Source: Echiichthys vipera
Taxonomy: Eukaryota > Chordata > Actinopteri > Perciformes > Trachinidae
NCBI GenBank assembly: GCA_963691815.1
Contig: OY829659.1
Coordinates: 30,298,170-30,362,169, forward strand
DNA length: 64,000 nt
Direction: 5' to 3'
Position 1 is the first letter of the stretch; every line of letters begins with the position of its first letter. Shown here one piece after another: positions 40,775 through 51,415 of the stretch. Both the position numbers and the translations under genes were made by a program. The notes below the pieces were generated by a model that did no database searches, was not told where the DNA came from, and saw nothing but the letters and a program-made list of their open reading frames with translations.

Positions 40775-42089
40775 GCCAATACGCCTGAAGGATTCCAGCG
40801 GGTGTGGGGGACTCCAGGAAAGACCGTGGCCACGGCAGACTCCATAGAGTGAGTCTTTTAAGATCCTTTTCCAGGACTGGAAATCAGCTCACCCGCTGGG
40901 ATCCGACGGCTGACGGTAATCCGTGAAGGGGAAAGACAACAGTGGTGCCACAGTGGTGAGTGAAGTTTCACTTAAAAAGATGACGAATGACTGAGGATCA
41001 TTGCGTGTATAAAGCCCTGACAATTCTAGACACTATCAGGTAAAAGCGATCACTTAAATCCCGTAGAGGCAACGGAGGTCCGCAAAAAAATATTTAAAAC
41101 TAAAACTAAAAATAAAAAATGATAATAAATGAAAATTAAAAACTCCGTGTAAAGGACGGCGGGTTCCTGTGATGCTAAACCCACTGGGAGACAGAGACCC
41201 GAAAGCTCTGTGTAAAAGGACAAGTGGGGTCCGGACGTCTTAAAAGTTCAGAAGAAAAAAACGGTAAAATTGTGTGAATGAAAGTGTGATTGTGAGTGTA
41301 ATTGGAGATCAAAATACCACTAGGTATTTTACCTCATGCAAAACAGTAGGAATACAAGTAGCGAGCCTATTGTGGATGCAAAGGCAAGAATTCTCCACTC
41401 GAAAGAGTTGAAGTGAGAGTTACCACAAAAGGTAGTTTAATCGCTACCCTACTGACTAAAACCAGTTTTTAGAACACCCTATGTGTTAATAGGACTGGAC
41501 CAAAATCTCAAAAATGGGAAAAGGGGGAAGCAAAATCGAACTAAAAGATGAACTGTTAATTAAAGATTGGAATGTTATAGAAAAAACAGGATCCTGATAA
41601 AATTAAATAAATAAATGGATAAAACAGTAAAAATTTGAAGGCCGGCCGAACACACAAAAAATAACTGCACTACAAGATGCAATTAAAAAAAAAAAACAAA
41701 GACCAAAAAGAATCCCATAAAGATGAAACAAGAAGGGTATGAGGATACGGAGTATTGGATGAAGGCTGTGGAAAAAAAAAAAATAAAAGACAGATACTTG
41801 AAAGTGTAGAGAACGTTAAAGCAAAAGAGGTGCTGTTTTATAGGATGAAAGGATGATGAGACAGGGCTAGTGACAGGAAGAAAGGAGAGACATAGGGATG
41901 AGGAAAGTGAAGAAAAAGGAGCTGCTGCAAAGCCAATGGTTGCTGCAGGGCCAAAGGTCGTAGTGCAGGGATTATGTTAGTATTTTCTTTCAGGACAGAA
42001 AGAGGAGATTTACTACCAAGGAGTTTTTCAGAGAGAGCAGAACAGACAGGGACACAGGGGAAGTGCTGTTAAATGATCAGGACCTGCTC
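40775..42089 (+). pseudogene. ERV leader and gag remnant
   Basis: About 740 bases of non-coding leader lead to an ATG at 41514. This opens MGKGGS, a typical N-terminal myristoylation signal of retroviral matrix proteins. The frame stops after 27 codons (TGA, 41595-41597). Only about 500 bases separate this from the protease region, against roughly 1.5 kb for a usual retroviral gag, so capsid and nucleocapsid are largely deleted. Two runs of a dozen A bases (near 41690 and 41775) and AAATAAATAAA stretches mark this part. No capsid motif or zinc knuckle could be read. Gag would form the virion core; this copy cannot. Confidence 0.65.
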
Positions 42090-42583
42090 TATATGCATAG
42101 TATAAAACCAGAGGTCATTTTGTATGTGAACGGTAAACCTTTTACCTTTTTATGTGACATAGGTGCCTGCAGGACTACCTGCAGATAACTAATAGATAAA
42201 TAAATAGATGACTAGATTGATAAATAAATAGATAGATAGATAACTTTATTTATCCCAGAGGGGAAATAAGGTCATTGTAGCAGCGGTACAAAGATAAAAA
42301 ATAGAATAAAATACAATATAAAATACAAAATATGAACTATAATAAGAGTACTGTATCGCAGATACATACTATATTACAATATACTATGTGGATATCAGGG
42401 TTTAAAACAAATCAAACAAGTGTCACTGTGAGATCTGCCAGTGGAAAGCTGACTCAGGTGCCAGAGAAAGAACCCGTGTGGATAAGAGACCCAGATCCAT
42501 CTGGACTGTCTTGTCAGCTGTCCATCTTAATGTTTCCAGAATGTCCAGTCAATCTTTTGGGCAGAGACACTTGTTGTTGTTAG
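42090..42583 (+). pseudogene. ERV protease remnant, split by a nested insertion
   Basis: A frame across 42105-42180 contains an aspartic-protease active-site region in which the normal Asp-Thr/Ser-Gly triplet reads Asp-Ile-Gly (42156-42164). A foreign 170-base piece follows. Protease-like sequence resumes at about 42385, ending with the conserved LLGRD motif near 42555-42570. Retroviral protease cuts Gag-Pol. This one is inactive because the motif is changed and the frame is interrupted. Identification rests on these two motifs and on position before RT. Confidence 0.7.
42188..42357 (-). mobile_element. Nested LINE/SINE 3'-tail fragment in the ERV protease
   Basis: A GATA/AATA-rich microsatellite followed by ACTTTATTTATCCCAGAGGG resembles, read on the minus strand, the common 3' end of teleost non-LTR elements (…CCCTCTGGGATAAATAAAG plus a simple repeat). 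GCAGATA occurs on both sides (42181-42187, 42358-42364), a plausible 7-bp target duplication. It splits the protease region. The family cannot be fixed from about 170 bases. Confidence 0.6.
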
Positions 42584-42664
42584 GACAAGCACAAATACCT
42601 ACACCTGGACCAGATAGAGAATACGAAGCTAAACTAGGGAAAGACACTCCTGCTAAAATCACAG

Positions 42665-43889
42665 TAACTTATTAGTATGGAGATTCAGAAAGTACAGCAG
42701 TCTGGTGAAAATTCCAACCTGTATCGGATGTGGACCCCACCTCACATCTCCCTGTATAAAAGTAAAAAATCAACAATGGAAAGACAATATCCATTAAAAC
42801 AGGATGCACAAGAGGGAATAAAACCTGTAATTGAGGATTTAATTGCTGCAGGAGTAATAATTAGTGCGAAGACTCCCCCTGCAACACTCCTATTTTTCCA
42901 GTAAAAAGGCAAGCACCATCTGAAGGATGGCGCATGGTGCAAGATTTACAAGCAGTAAATAATGCTGTAATTCAAAGAGCTCCGTGTGTTCCTGACCCTC
43001 ATACGCTGCTAAATACTTTAAGACCAGATGCAAAGTGTTCACTGTAGTAGATATCAGTAACGCATTCTTTTCGGTGCCAGTAAAAAAAAAAAAAAAAAAA
43101 GGTCAATTCTGGTTCACCTTCACCTTTGGGGGGAAAAGATACACATATACCAGACTTTCCCAAGACTGAGGGTCCAACTATTTACTCTCAAGTGATGAGT
43201 GCAAGTAGGGGGAAGCCAAGTGCTCCTGTATGTAAATGATATTTTACAAGCCTCCCCTGATATGGAGACATGTAAAAAGACACTATAGCACTCCTAAAAT
43301 ATTTAGCTGAAGAAGGTCACAAAGCAAGTAAAGAACAAGCTGCAGATGTCAAAAGAACAGATAAAATACTTGGGACACAATCTTAGTGCAGGAGGATGAA
43401 TAATAGTGGAAGACAGAAGAAACTGCAATCCTCCAAGCTCCTAAACTAGTGAAAAAATAAATAAATAGATGATGTCAGTATTGTAGAACTTGGGTGCCTA
43501 ACTATGCAGAAATAACTGCACCTTTGAGTAAATTAATGTATGAAGAAGATCTAAAAATGACATCCCCATTATGCTGGAATGCAGAGGCTGAAGAAGCATT
43601 CTGTAAAATAAAACAAGTTTTGGTATCTAGCACAGCACTAGCATTACCAGATTATAGTAAACCTTTTGTTCAAATGGTAGATTGCAAAGGATATTTTGTG
43701 ACCTCTGTATTAGCTCAACAACATGGAGACAAATCACCGGCTAGACATCTGTCTTGCATGTCTACTTTGCTGTCACAACCCCATCTGACCATTGAAAGAT
43801 GTACAACTCTGAATCCTGCTATGTTGTTACCCCTCCTAGAGGATTGTGTACAAGATGATTGCCAGGAACTAGCAAAACAGACAGCTTAA
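42665..43889 (+). pseudogene. ERV reverse transcriptase remnant
   Basis: Several frames together show a class I retroviral RT: an N-terminal part at 42677-42904; GWRMVQDLQAVNNAV near 42930-42970; VVDISNAFFSV near 43043-43077, which holds the first catalytic Asp; then a run of about 19 A bases. The polymerase box reads YVND at 43229-43240 instead of YVDD, so one catalytic Asp is replaced by Asn. The connection region follows at 43494-43889 (LPDYSKPF, TLNPAMLLP). At least three frame changes and several stops break it. RT would copy the viral RNA. This copy cannot. Confidence 0.82.
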
Positions 43890-43931
43890 AGCAGAGCCGA
43901 TCTGAGAGACCAACCATTACAAAAAGGAGAA

Positions 43932-44417
43932 GTGATATTTGTAGATGGTTCTTCTAAAAAGAATGAACTACGTAAAACCCTGACAGGAGATGCAGTTGTA
44001 ACACACACAACGGTGCTAAAAGCAGAACAACTGCCATCATATTATTCAGCACAGGCTGCTGAATTAATAGCACTAACTGAAGCATGTAAATTAATGAAAA
44101 ACAAAGAAGTAACTATCTATACTGATAGTCAATATACATATGCTACAGTTCATACTTTTGCACAATATTGGAAGAACAGAGGCATGAAAACAGGGAAACT
44201 AGTAACACATGTTGAACTTTTGACAGATCTATTGCAAGCGGTGCAACTTCCAAAAGCATTAGCAATATGTAAATGTGCAGCACATACGTCTGGCACAGAT
44301 AGTGTTTCCCTAGGAAATGCATTTGCAGACGAAACAGCAAAAGCGTCAGCAACAGGTGACACAACTGTGTTGACAGTGCAAGAATGCACAACTCTAGATC
44401 AAACTACCTTAAAATAA
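43932..44417 (+). pseudogene. ERV RNase H domain, open
   Basis: A 161-codon open stretch of pol covers the RNase H domain, which degrades RNA in the RNA-DNA hybrid. The catalytic residues are D5 (FVDGSS), E44 (QAAELIAL), D65 (IYTDSQY) and D133 (NAFADETA), all kept. It begins shortly after a stop at 43887-43889 and ends with a stop at 44415-44417. It is only an open segment of a broken pol gene and has no start of its own; the ATG is incidental. Conservation of all four acids contrasts with the damaged RT next to it. Confidence 0.85.
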
Positions 44418-44539
44418 ATGTGAGAACAAAGTCCACAAACTAAAAGAGAAGTTTGGATAAAAAAAAAAATGGAGCAAAATTACAAGGCAACATATATATG
44501 ACTAGAATACAAACCTATCCTACCAAGAAACTTGTATAA

Positions 44540-45390
44540 ATGGCCGGCAATATTGAGCCATGGGTTAACACATGTCTCAACAGGAGGGATGGTAGGACAG
44601 ATACACCAACCTATGGATTCAACTCTTATTTAAAAAAAAAAAAGAAATTTCTGTAGAGCATGTCTGACGTGTGCCAGGCACAATCCACAAGGTAATCTAA
44701 GACCGCGTAGAGGAACGTTTCCTACACCTAAATATCCATTCCAAATAATCCACATGGATTTTATAGAATTAAACCAAAGTGAAGGAAAAAGTGGGGAAAA
44801 GTAGTCCATTCATAATAGATGCTTTGACAAGACATTATTCCCAGGTAAGGGATACCTGAGAAAACCTAGAGTGATAATGGAACTCATGTTGTAAACCAGA
44901 TAGTAAATAATATAATATAATGTTTCATATTGATCTGAAGAATCATTGTGCTTACCAACCACAAAGTGCTGCCGAGTAGAAAGAACTATTAAAAATAGAT
45001 TAAAGAAGTGCATTTAAGAAAAGACATGGACGCAATGTTTGGATTTAGTAAAATTATACATAAATATCACCTGTACTTTTTTAAATTGATACCTTATGAA
45101 ATGTTCTTTGAAAAACCATATAGACTACCCCAATTTAAAAATTAATGGGAAATGGATGATGAGGTTAAATTAGCTGATTAGATGAGGTCCATGTTGGAAA
45201 AACAAAAACAGAAACAAACTAATGAAACACCTTTCTGTCCCCCAGCAGGAACTCCACCTAGTGGAACTGGGAGACTGGGTGTTAATAAGAATCATAAAAA
45301 GAAACATTGGTATTCACCTAATTGTGTGAAGGGTCGTATCACGTATTGCTGACAAACCCCACAGCAGTAAAAATAGCAGAATGATTAACG
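44540..45390 (+). pseudogene. ERV integrase remnant
   Basis: The zinc finger is visible as His codons at 44559 and 44571 and Cys codons at 44661 and 44670, interrupted by TAA at 44631 in a run of A bases. The catalytic core shows HMDF (Asp 44757-44759), a DNGTH motif (Asp 44873-44875) and a region near 44960-44985 where the catalytic Glu should lie. The spacing between the two Asp is too short, so DNA has been lost. A GDWVLI motif near 45270 matches the C-terminal domain. Integrase would insert the provirus; this copy is inactive. Confidence 0.75.
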
Positions 45391-45570
45391 TGGATCCATT
45401 TAACACACTGCAAAAGGATCATTTTGGTTAAAGACTCCGTTAGGGGAAGTGAGCAAAATCTGATAATAGGGTTGATTCAGACGTACAGAGGCTGGATAGA
45501 CCTGAAAGTCAGTGAAGCGTTTATAAGACACCAAACCAAGTAGAGGAGATTTAGCCAAAATGATCCAAAG

Positions 45571-46032
45571 ATGGTTAGGAGATGCCATTTATTGCTGAGT
45601 GACATCTCTCCGTTTAATAATAATGATCCTTTGTTCCTAATAAGTCTATGCATGTATAAATGTAGTGAACAAGGAGTTTTTGCATTTGGAGAACCTACAG
45701 TAGCGTATACTCCAGATGAATGGTTCCAGGCGGCAACAGGGGTATCTGGACATAATACCAATTGGTTATTAATGGTTGAACAAGCTGCTAACATGTCTAA
45801 ACAGAATTGTGTAGCGTGTATGAGTCCTAGACCCCTCTTACAAATAATCCCAGCTATAATTCCCCAAATATGTGTAGCTGACATAATGAATAACACAAAT
45901 CTCAGGGAAAATTGTAGATACTGGGATTCTATTTTCCCGATCACTGCGATCGACCTTAAGAAAGTAATGTTTTCTAAAAAAGTAGCACCAGGCAACTTTA
46001 CATGTATAAACATGACAGAAGGAGAAAAATGA
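45571..46032 (+). pseudogene. ERV envelope surface-subunit (SU) fragment
   Basis: An open stretch of 153 codons. It contains a CXXC motif (Cys80-Val-Ala-Cys83), which in gamma-type envelopes forms the disulfide link with TM. It also has several possible N-glycosylation sites (for example in NNTNLRENC and GNFTCINMT). It ends with TGA at 46030-46032. About 100 bases separate it from the next env frame. No signal peptide is visible, and the true start must lie upstream in broken sequence. SU normally binds the receptor. This fragment has lost its N-terminal part. Confidence 0.75.
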
Positions 46033-46137
46033 CTAGGCAATCTCTCAAATGAATGGTGTCAAGTAATTGTTCCCGTAGATGGACAATATAAACCTGTGTC
46101 AAGAAGCGACATCTGATGGTGCAGTGGTGACAAGAGA

Positions 46138-47040
46138 TTGTTTAATAATTTACCGAGAGATGTGACAGGATACTGTGCTCTCATAACATTGCTCTTGCCA
46201 ATATCTATTCATCCTATGTCTGCTGCAGATTTAGCAGCTAATGGATCCAGTTTAATGCCTGAACAGTGGCAACGTGTGAAAAGATCTGCAAAATGGATAG
46301 ATGTAAGAGATCCAACATACATTGATGATATAGGTGTTCCACGAGGGGTGCAAGAGGAATATAAAGAAGCCAATCAGATATCTAATGGTTTTGAATCTAT
46401 TTTTTGCTTGTGGTGTAAAGTTCACAAGAACGTTGACAGAATCAATTACATCCACTACAATGTGCAAAAGCTAGGTTATTGGACACAAAGTAGGTTCGAA
46501 GCAGTCCATGATCAATTAGCTGCAACTTCCCTCATGGCATTCCAAAACCGAATAGCCCTGAACGTGCTATTGGCCGAGAAAGGAGGGGTATGTGCAATGT
46601 TCGGTGAACAGTGCTGCACTTATATCCCTAACAACACTGCTGCTGATGGCAACTTCACCAAGGCCGTAGCAGGGCTCCGTACTCTCAACAGTAAGATGAA
46701 GGAGCATTCTGGAGTCTGTACCACTATGTGGGACTCCTGGATAGATGCTTTTGGGAAGTATAGAACTTTGGTGTCCTCTGTCCTAGTCTCCATAGCAGTT
46801 TTTGCTGCAGTTTTAACCTTGTGTGGATGCGGTTGTGTTTCCTGTATGTGTGCTTTGCTTAACCGTCTCATTACTACAGCTATTTCACCCATGGAGAGCA
46901 AAATGGAGCAGCTGTATCCTTTGCTTGGCAGCGATCCCCAAAGTGATGATGAAAGCAAAGATGACGACAACCAGGAAACTCCTTTTGATTTGACGGAACT
47001 GTGTCTTGATCCAACCAACTATGACTCTGACATGTATTAA
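46138..47040 (+). CDS. ERV envelope C-terminus: end of SU plus intact TM subunit
   Basis: A 300-codon open frame; its ATG is only the first Met after a break. It holds the end of SU, then a furin-type site RVKR (46-49). The TM ectodomain follows, with an immunosuppressive-domain-like stretch (QNRIALNVLLAEKGG, about 137-151) and CX6CC (C152, C159, C160). A membrane span lies at about 211-243 and runs into a Cys-rich stretch. The cytoplasmic tail is acidic and ends in TAA. TM would anchor the envelope and drive membrane fusion. The stretch just after RVKR is charged, so the usual fusion peptide is not evident. This is the best preserved part of the ERV. Similar envelopes occur in other fish genomes, including captured env genes; that comparison is from memory. 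Whether it is expressed is unknown. Confidence 0.82.
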   Translation: MFNNLPRDVTGYCALITLLLPISIHPMSAADLAANGSSLMPEQWQRVKRSAKWIDVRDPTYIDDIGVPRGVQEEYKEANQISNGFESIFCLWCKVHKNVDRINYIHYNVQKLGYWTQSRFEAVHDQLAATSLMAFQNRIALNVLLAEKGGVCAMFGEQCCTYIPNNTAADGNFTKAVAGLRTLNSKMKEHSGVCTTMWDSWIDAFGKYRTLVSSVLVSIAVFAAVLTLCGCGCVSCMCALLNRLITTAISPMESKMEQLYPLLGSDPQSDDESKDDDNQETPFDLTELCLDPTNYDSDMY

Positions 47041-47152
47041 GAAACTTATGAGTGTAAATGTATTTGTGCTCATGAAAATGATCTTACAGCTGAAAATCAA
47101 ACACGTGGCTGACTGAAAGTGATATGAGAATTTGAACAAATATGTGATAAAC

Positions 47153-47162
47153 AGGAGGGAAA
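47153..47162 (+). promoter_or_regulatory. ERV polypurine tract
   Basis: The purine run AGGAGGGAAA directly precedes TGTTGG, the first bases of the 3' LTR. It is the plus-strand primer site and confirms the LTR boundary. The 47041-47152 stretch between env and this tract holds no gene. Confidence 0.82.
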
Positions 47163-47566
47163 TGTTGGAATAAATGTGCATAAAGTAATCTCATATTTAC
47201 TCAAATTGCCTTTGCATTTTAACTAACATTACTTGGTGTGTGTGTATAGCCAAGTTGTGCAGAGGTGCTTTGCAGGTCAAGGAAATCAGATAAGCCTGAC
47301 TGTTAATGTGTCACCAAAAGGGGGGTCTGTGGAAACACAGACCCTGCTCAGCAGCTATGTGACCCTCACCTTAAGAATGGTAATTCATTGTATACATTGT
47401 AACCACCAAAAGCCAATAAAATGAAGGGGTCCGGCAGAGATTACCTCAGATCGGTAGGAGATTTGTAACTGAGCAGATCTCTGTCCGTTCTCCTTGCAAG
47501 TAAAATAACTCTTGTCTTTCTCTCTTTTGTTAAGTTTTGGGTGTTTTAGGTTGCTTAAACCTGACA
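47163..47566 (+). repeat. ERV 3' LTR
   Basis: A 404-bp copy of the 5' LTR with AATAAA at 47415-47420. It ends ACCTGACA and is followed by AAAAC, the right target copy. It is three bases shorter than the 5' LTR because of the different first bases. Confidence 0.94.
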
Positions 47567-47643
47567 AAAACACCACAAATACGTGACAAAAATGACTAAA
47601 GACGGATGAAAACAGCACAAAAATGTGATAAAACAACTATAAA

Positions 47644-49587
47644 CAGACGAAACACACCACAAAAACATGATGAAACGACTAAAAACAGACGCAAGACACC
47701 GCAAAAAAGACTAAAAACAGATGAAAACACCACAAAAACATGACAAAAATGACTAAAATCGGATGAAAACACCACAAAAACGTGATGAAACGACTAAAAA
47801 CAGATGAAAACACCACAAAACGTGAAAAGACAACTAAAAACAGACGAAACACACCACAAAAACGTGGTGAAACAACTATAAACAGATGAAAACACCACAT
47901 AAACATGACAAAAATGACTAAAAACGGATGAAAACACCACAAAACGTGATAAAACAACTAAAAAAAGACAAAAACACCACAAAAATATGATGTAAAGACA
48001 AAAAACAGACGCAAAACTCCACAAAACATGATGAAACGACTGAAAACAGACGCAAAACTCCACAAAAACATGACAAAACGACTAAAAACAAATGAAAACA
48101 CCACAAAAAAATGACAAGACAACTATAAACATATCAAAACACCACAAAAACGTGATAAAACGACTAAAAACAGACAAAAACACCACAAATATGTGATGAA
48201 ACGACTTAAAACAGACGCAAAACACCACAAACACATGACTAAACGACTAAAAACAGACGAAACCACCACAAAAACGTGATGAAACGACTAGAAACAGACG
48301 AAAACACCACAAATATGTTATGAAACGACCTAAAACAGATAAAAACACCACAAAAACATGACAAAAATTACTAAAGACGGATGAAAACACCACAAAAACG
48401 TGATAAAACAACTATAAACAGATGAAACACACCACAAAAACATGATGAAACGACTAAAAACAGACGCAAGACACCGCAAAAAAGACTTAAAAACAGATGA
48501 AAACACCACAAATATATAATAAAACAACTAAAAAAAGACGAAAACAACACAAAAACGTGATGGAATTACTAAAAACAGAAGAAACACAACAAAAACGTTA
48601 TGAACCGACTTAAAACAGACGAAACACACCACAAAAACATGATGAAACGACTAAAAACAGACGCAAGACACCGCAAAAAAGACTAAAAACAGATGAAAAC
48701 ACCACAAAAACATGACAAAAATGACTAAAATCGGATGAAAACACCACAAAAACGTGATGAAACGACTAAAAACAGATGAAAACACCACAAAACGTGAAAA
48801 GACAACTAAAAACAGACGAAACACACCACAAAAACGTGGTGAAACAACTATAAACAGATGAAAACACCACATAAACATGACAAAAATGACTAAAAACGGA
48901 TGAAAACACCACAAAACGTGATAAAACAACTAAAAAAAGACAAAAACACCACAAAAATATGATGTAAAGACAAAAAACAGACGCAAAACTCCACAAAACA
49001 TGATGAAACGACTGAAAACAGACGCAAAACTCCACAAAAACATGACAAAACGACTAAAAACAAATGAAAACACCACAAAAAAATGACAAGACAACTATAA
49101 ACATATCAAAACACCACAAAAACGTGATAAAACGACTAAAAACAGACAAAAACACCACAAATATGTGATGAAACGACTTAAAACAGACGCAAAACACCAC
49201 AAACACATGACTAAACGACTAAAAACAGACGAAACCACCACAAAAACGTGATGAAACGACTAGAAACAGACGAAAACACCACAAATATGTTATGAAACGA
49301 CCTAAAACAGATGAAAACACCACAAAAACATGACAAAAATTACTAAAGACGGATGAAAACACCACAAAAACGTGATAAAACAACTATAAACAGATGAAAC
49401 ACACCACAAAAACATGATGAAACGACTAAAAACAGACGCAAGACACCGCAAAAAAGACTTAAAAACAGATGAAAACACCACAAATATATAATAAAACAAC
49501 TAAAAAAAGACGAAAACAACACAAAAACGTGATGGAATTACTAAAAACAGAAGAAACACAACAAAAACGTTATGAACCGACTTAAAA
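47644..49587. repeat. 972-bp tandem duplication in block C
   Basis: The counterpart of the 30731-32674 duplication, at an offset of 16913. Anchor: 47679-47957 matches 48651-48929. Its presence in both blocks shows the 972-bp event came before the B/C duplication. Confidence 0.87.
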
Positions 49588-51415
49588 CAGATGAAAACAC
49601 CACAAAAATGTGACAAAACGACTAAAAACAGACGAAAACACCACAAGAACATGACAAAACAACTAAAAGCAGACGCAAAACTCCAGAAAAACATGATGAA
49701 ACGACTAAAAACAGATGAAAACACCACAAAAACGTGACAAAAAATACTAAAAACTGATGAAAATACCACAAAAACGTGATAAAACAACTATAAACAGACG
49801 AATCACACCACAAAAACGTGATAAAACGACTAAAAACAAACTCAATACACCACAAAAACGACTAAAAACAGATGAAAACACCACAAAAACGTGATGAAAC
49901 AACTAAAAACAGATACAAAACTCAACAAAAACGTGATGAAACGACTAAAAACAGAAGCAAGACACCACAAAAATGTGACAAAAAGACTAAAAACAGATGA
50001 AAACTGCGCAAAAACGTGATGAAACGTCTAAAAACAGATTAAAACACCACAAAAACATGATAAAACAACTAAAAAAAGACAAAAACACCACAAAAACATG
50101 ATGAAACGACTAAAAACAGATGAAAACACCATAAAAAAAGTGATGAAACCACTAAGAACAGACAAAAACACCACAAGAACATGAAAAAACGTGATAAAAC
50201 AACTATAAACAGACGAAAGACACCACAAAGACGTGATGAAACGACTAAAAACAAACGCAAGACAACACAAAAACGACCAAAAACAGATGAAAACACCACA
50301 AAAACGTGATGAAACAACTAAAAACAGATGCAAAACTCAACAAAAACGTGATGAAACGACTAAAAACAGATGAAAACACCACAAAAACGTGATAAAACAA
50401 CTAAAAACAGACGAAACACACCACAAAAACGTGATGAAACGACCAAAAACAGATGCAAGACACCACAAAAATGTGACAAAAAGACTAAAATCAGATGAAA
50501 ACAGTGCAAAAACGTGATGAAACGCCTAAAAACAGATGAAAACACCACAAAAACATGTCAAAACAGCTAAAAACAGACGAAAAACACCACAAAAACGTGA
50601 TGAAACGACAAAAAACACAAGAAAACACCACAAATATGTGATGAAACGACTTAATAAGGACGAAAGGCACCACTAAAACGTGACAAAATGATTAAAAACA
50701 GACAACACCAAAAAAACATGACAAAACGACTAAAAACAGACGCAAAACTCCACAAAAACATTATGAAACGACTTAAAACAGATGAAAACACCACAAAAAC
50801 GTGATGAAACGACTAAAAACAGACGAAAACACCATAAAAACATAACAAAACGACTTAAAACAGATGAAAACATCACAAAAACATTACAAAAATGACTAAA
50901 AACAGATGAAAACACCACAAAAACGTGATAAAACGACTAAAAACAGATGAGAAAACCACAAAAATTTGATGAAACGACTAAAAACAGATGAAAACACCAT
51001 AAAAAAAGTGATGAAACCACTAAGAACAGACAAAAACACCACAAGAACATGAAAAAACGTGATAAAACAACTATAAACAGACGAAAGACACCACAAAGAC
51101 GTGATGAAACGACTAAAAACAAACGCAAGACAACACAAAAACGACCAAAAACAGATGAAAACACCACAAAAACGTGATGAAACAACTAAAAACAGATGCA
51201 AAACTCAACAAAAACGTGATGAAACGACTAAAAACAGATGAAAACACCACAAAAACGTGATAAAACAACTAAAAACAGACGAAACACACCACAAAAACGT
51301 GATGAAACGACCAAAAACAGATGCAAGACACCACAAAAATGTGACAAAAAGACTAAAATCAGATGAAAACAGTGCAAAAACGTGATGAAACGCCTAAAAA
51401 CAGATGAAAACACCA

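Larger units (their letters stand above)
40344..47566 (+). mobile_element. Class I (gamma/epsilon-like) endogenous retrovirus, defective
   Basis: A 7223-bp provirus with two LTRs, a tRNA-Tyr primer site, remnants of gag, protease, RT, RNase H and integrase, an env region and a polypurine tract. AAAAC flanks both ends (40339-40343 and 47567-47571). The envelope has a CXXC motif in SU and CX6CC in TM, the gamma-type arrangement. gag-pol is interrupted by many stops and shifts. The LTRs show no substitution over about 387 shared bases and differ only at the first few bases. It was integrated after the block B/C duplication, because block B has the empty site. Confidence 0.94.

Noticed and set aside
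40775..41513. A host gene or structured RNA between the ERV primer site and gag
   Set aside because: The position and length fit a retroviral leader; no open frame of note and no recognisable RNA fold could be read by eye.
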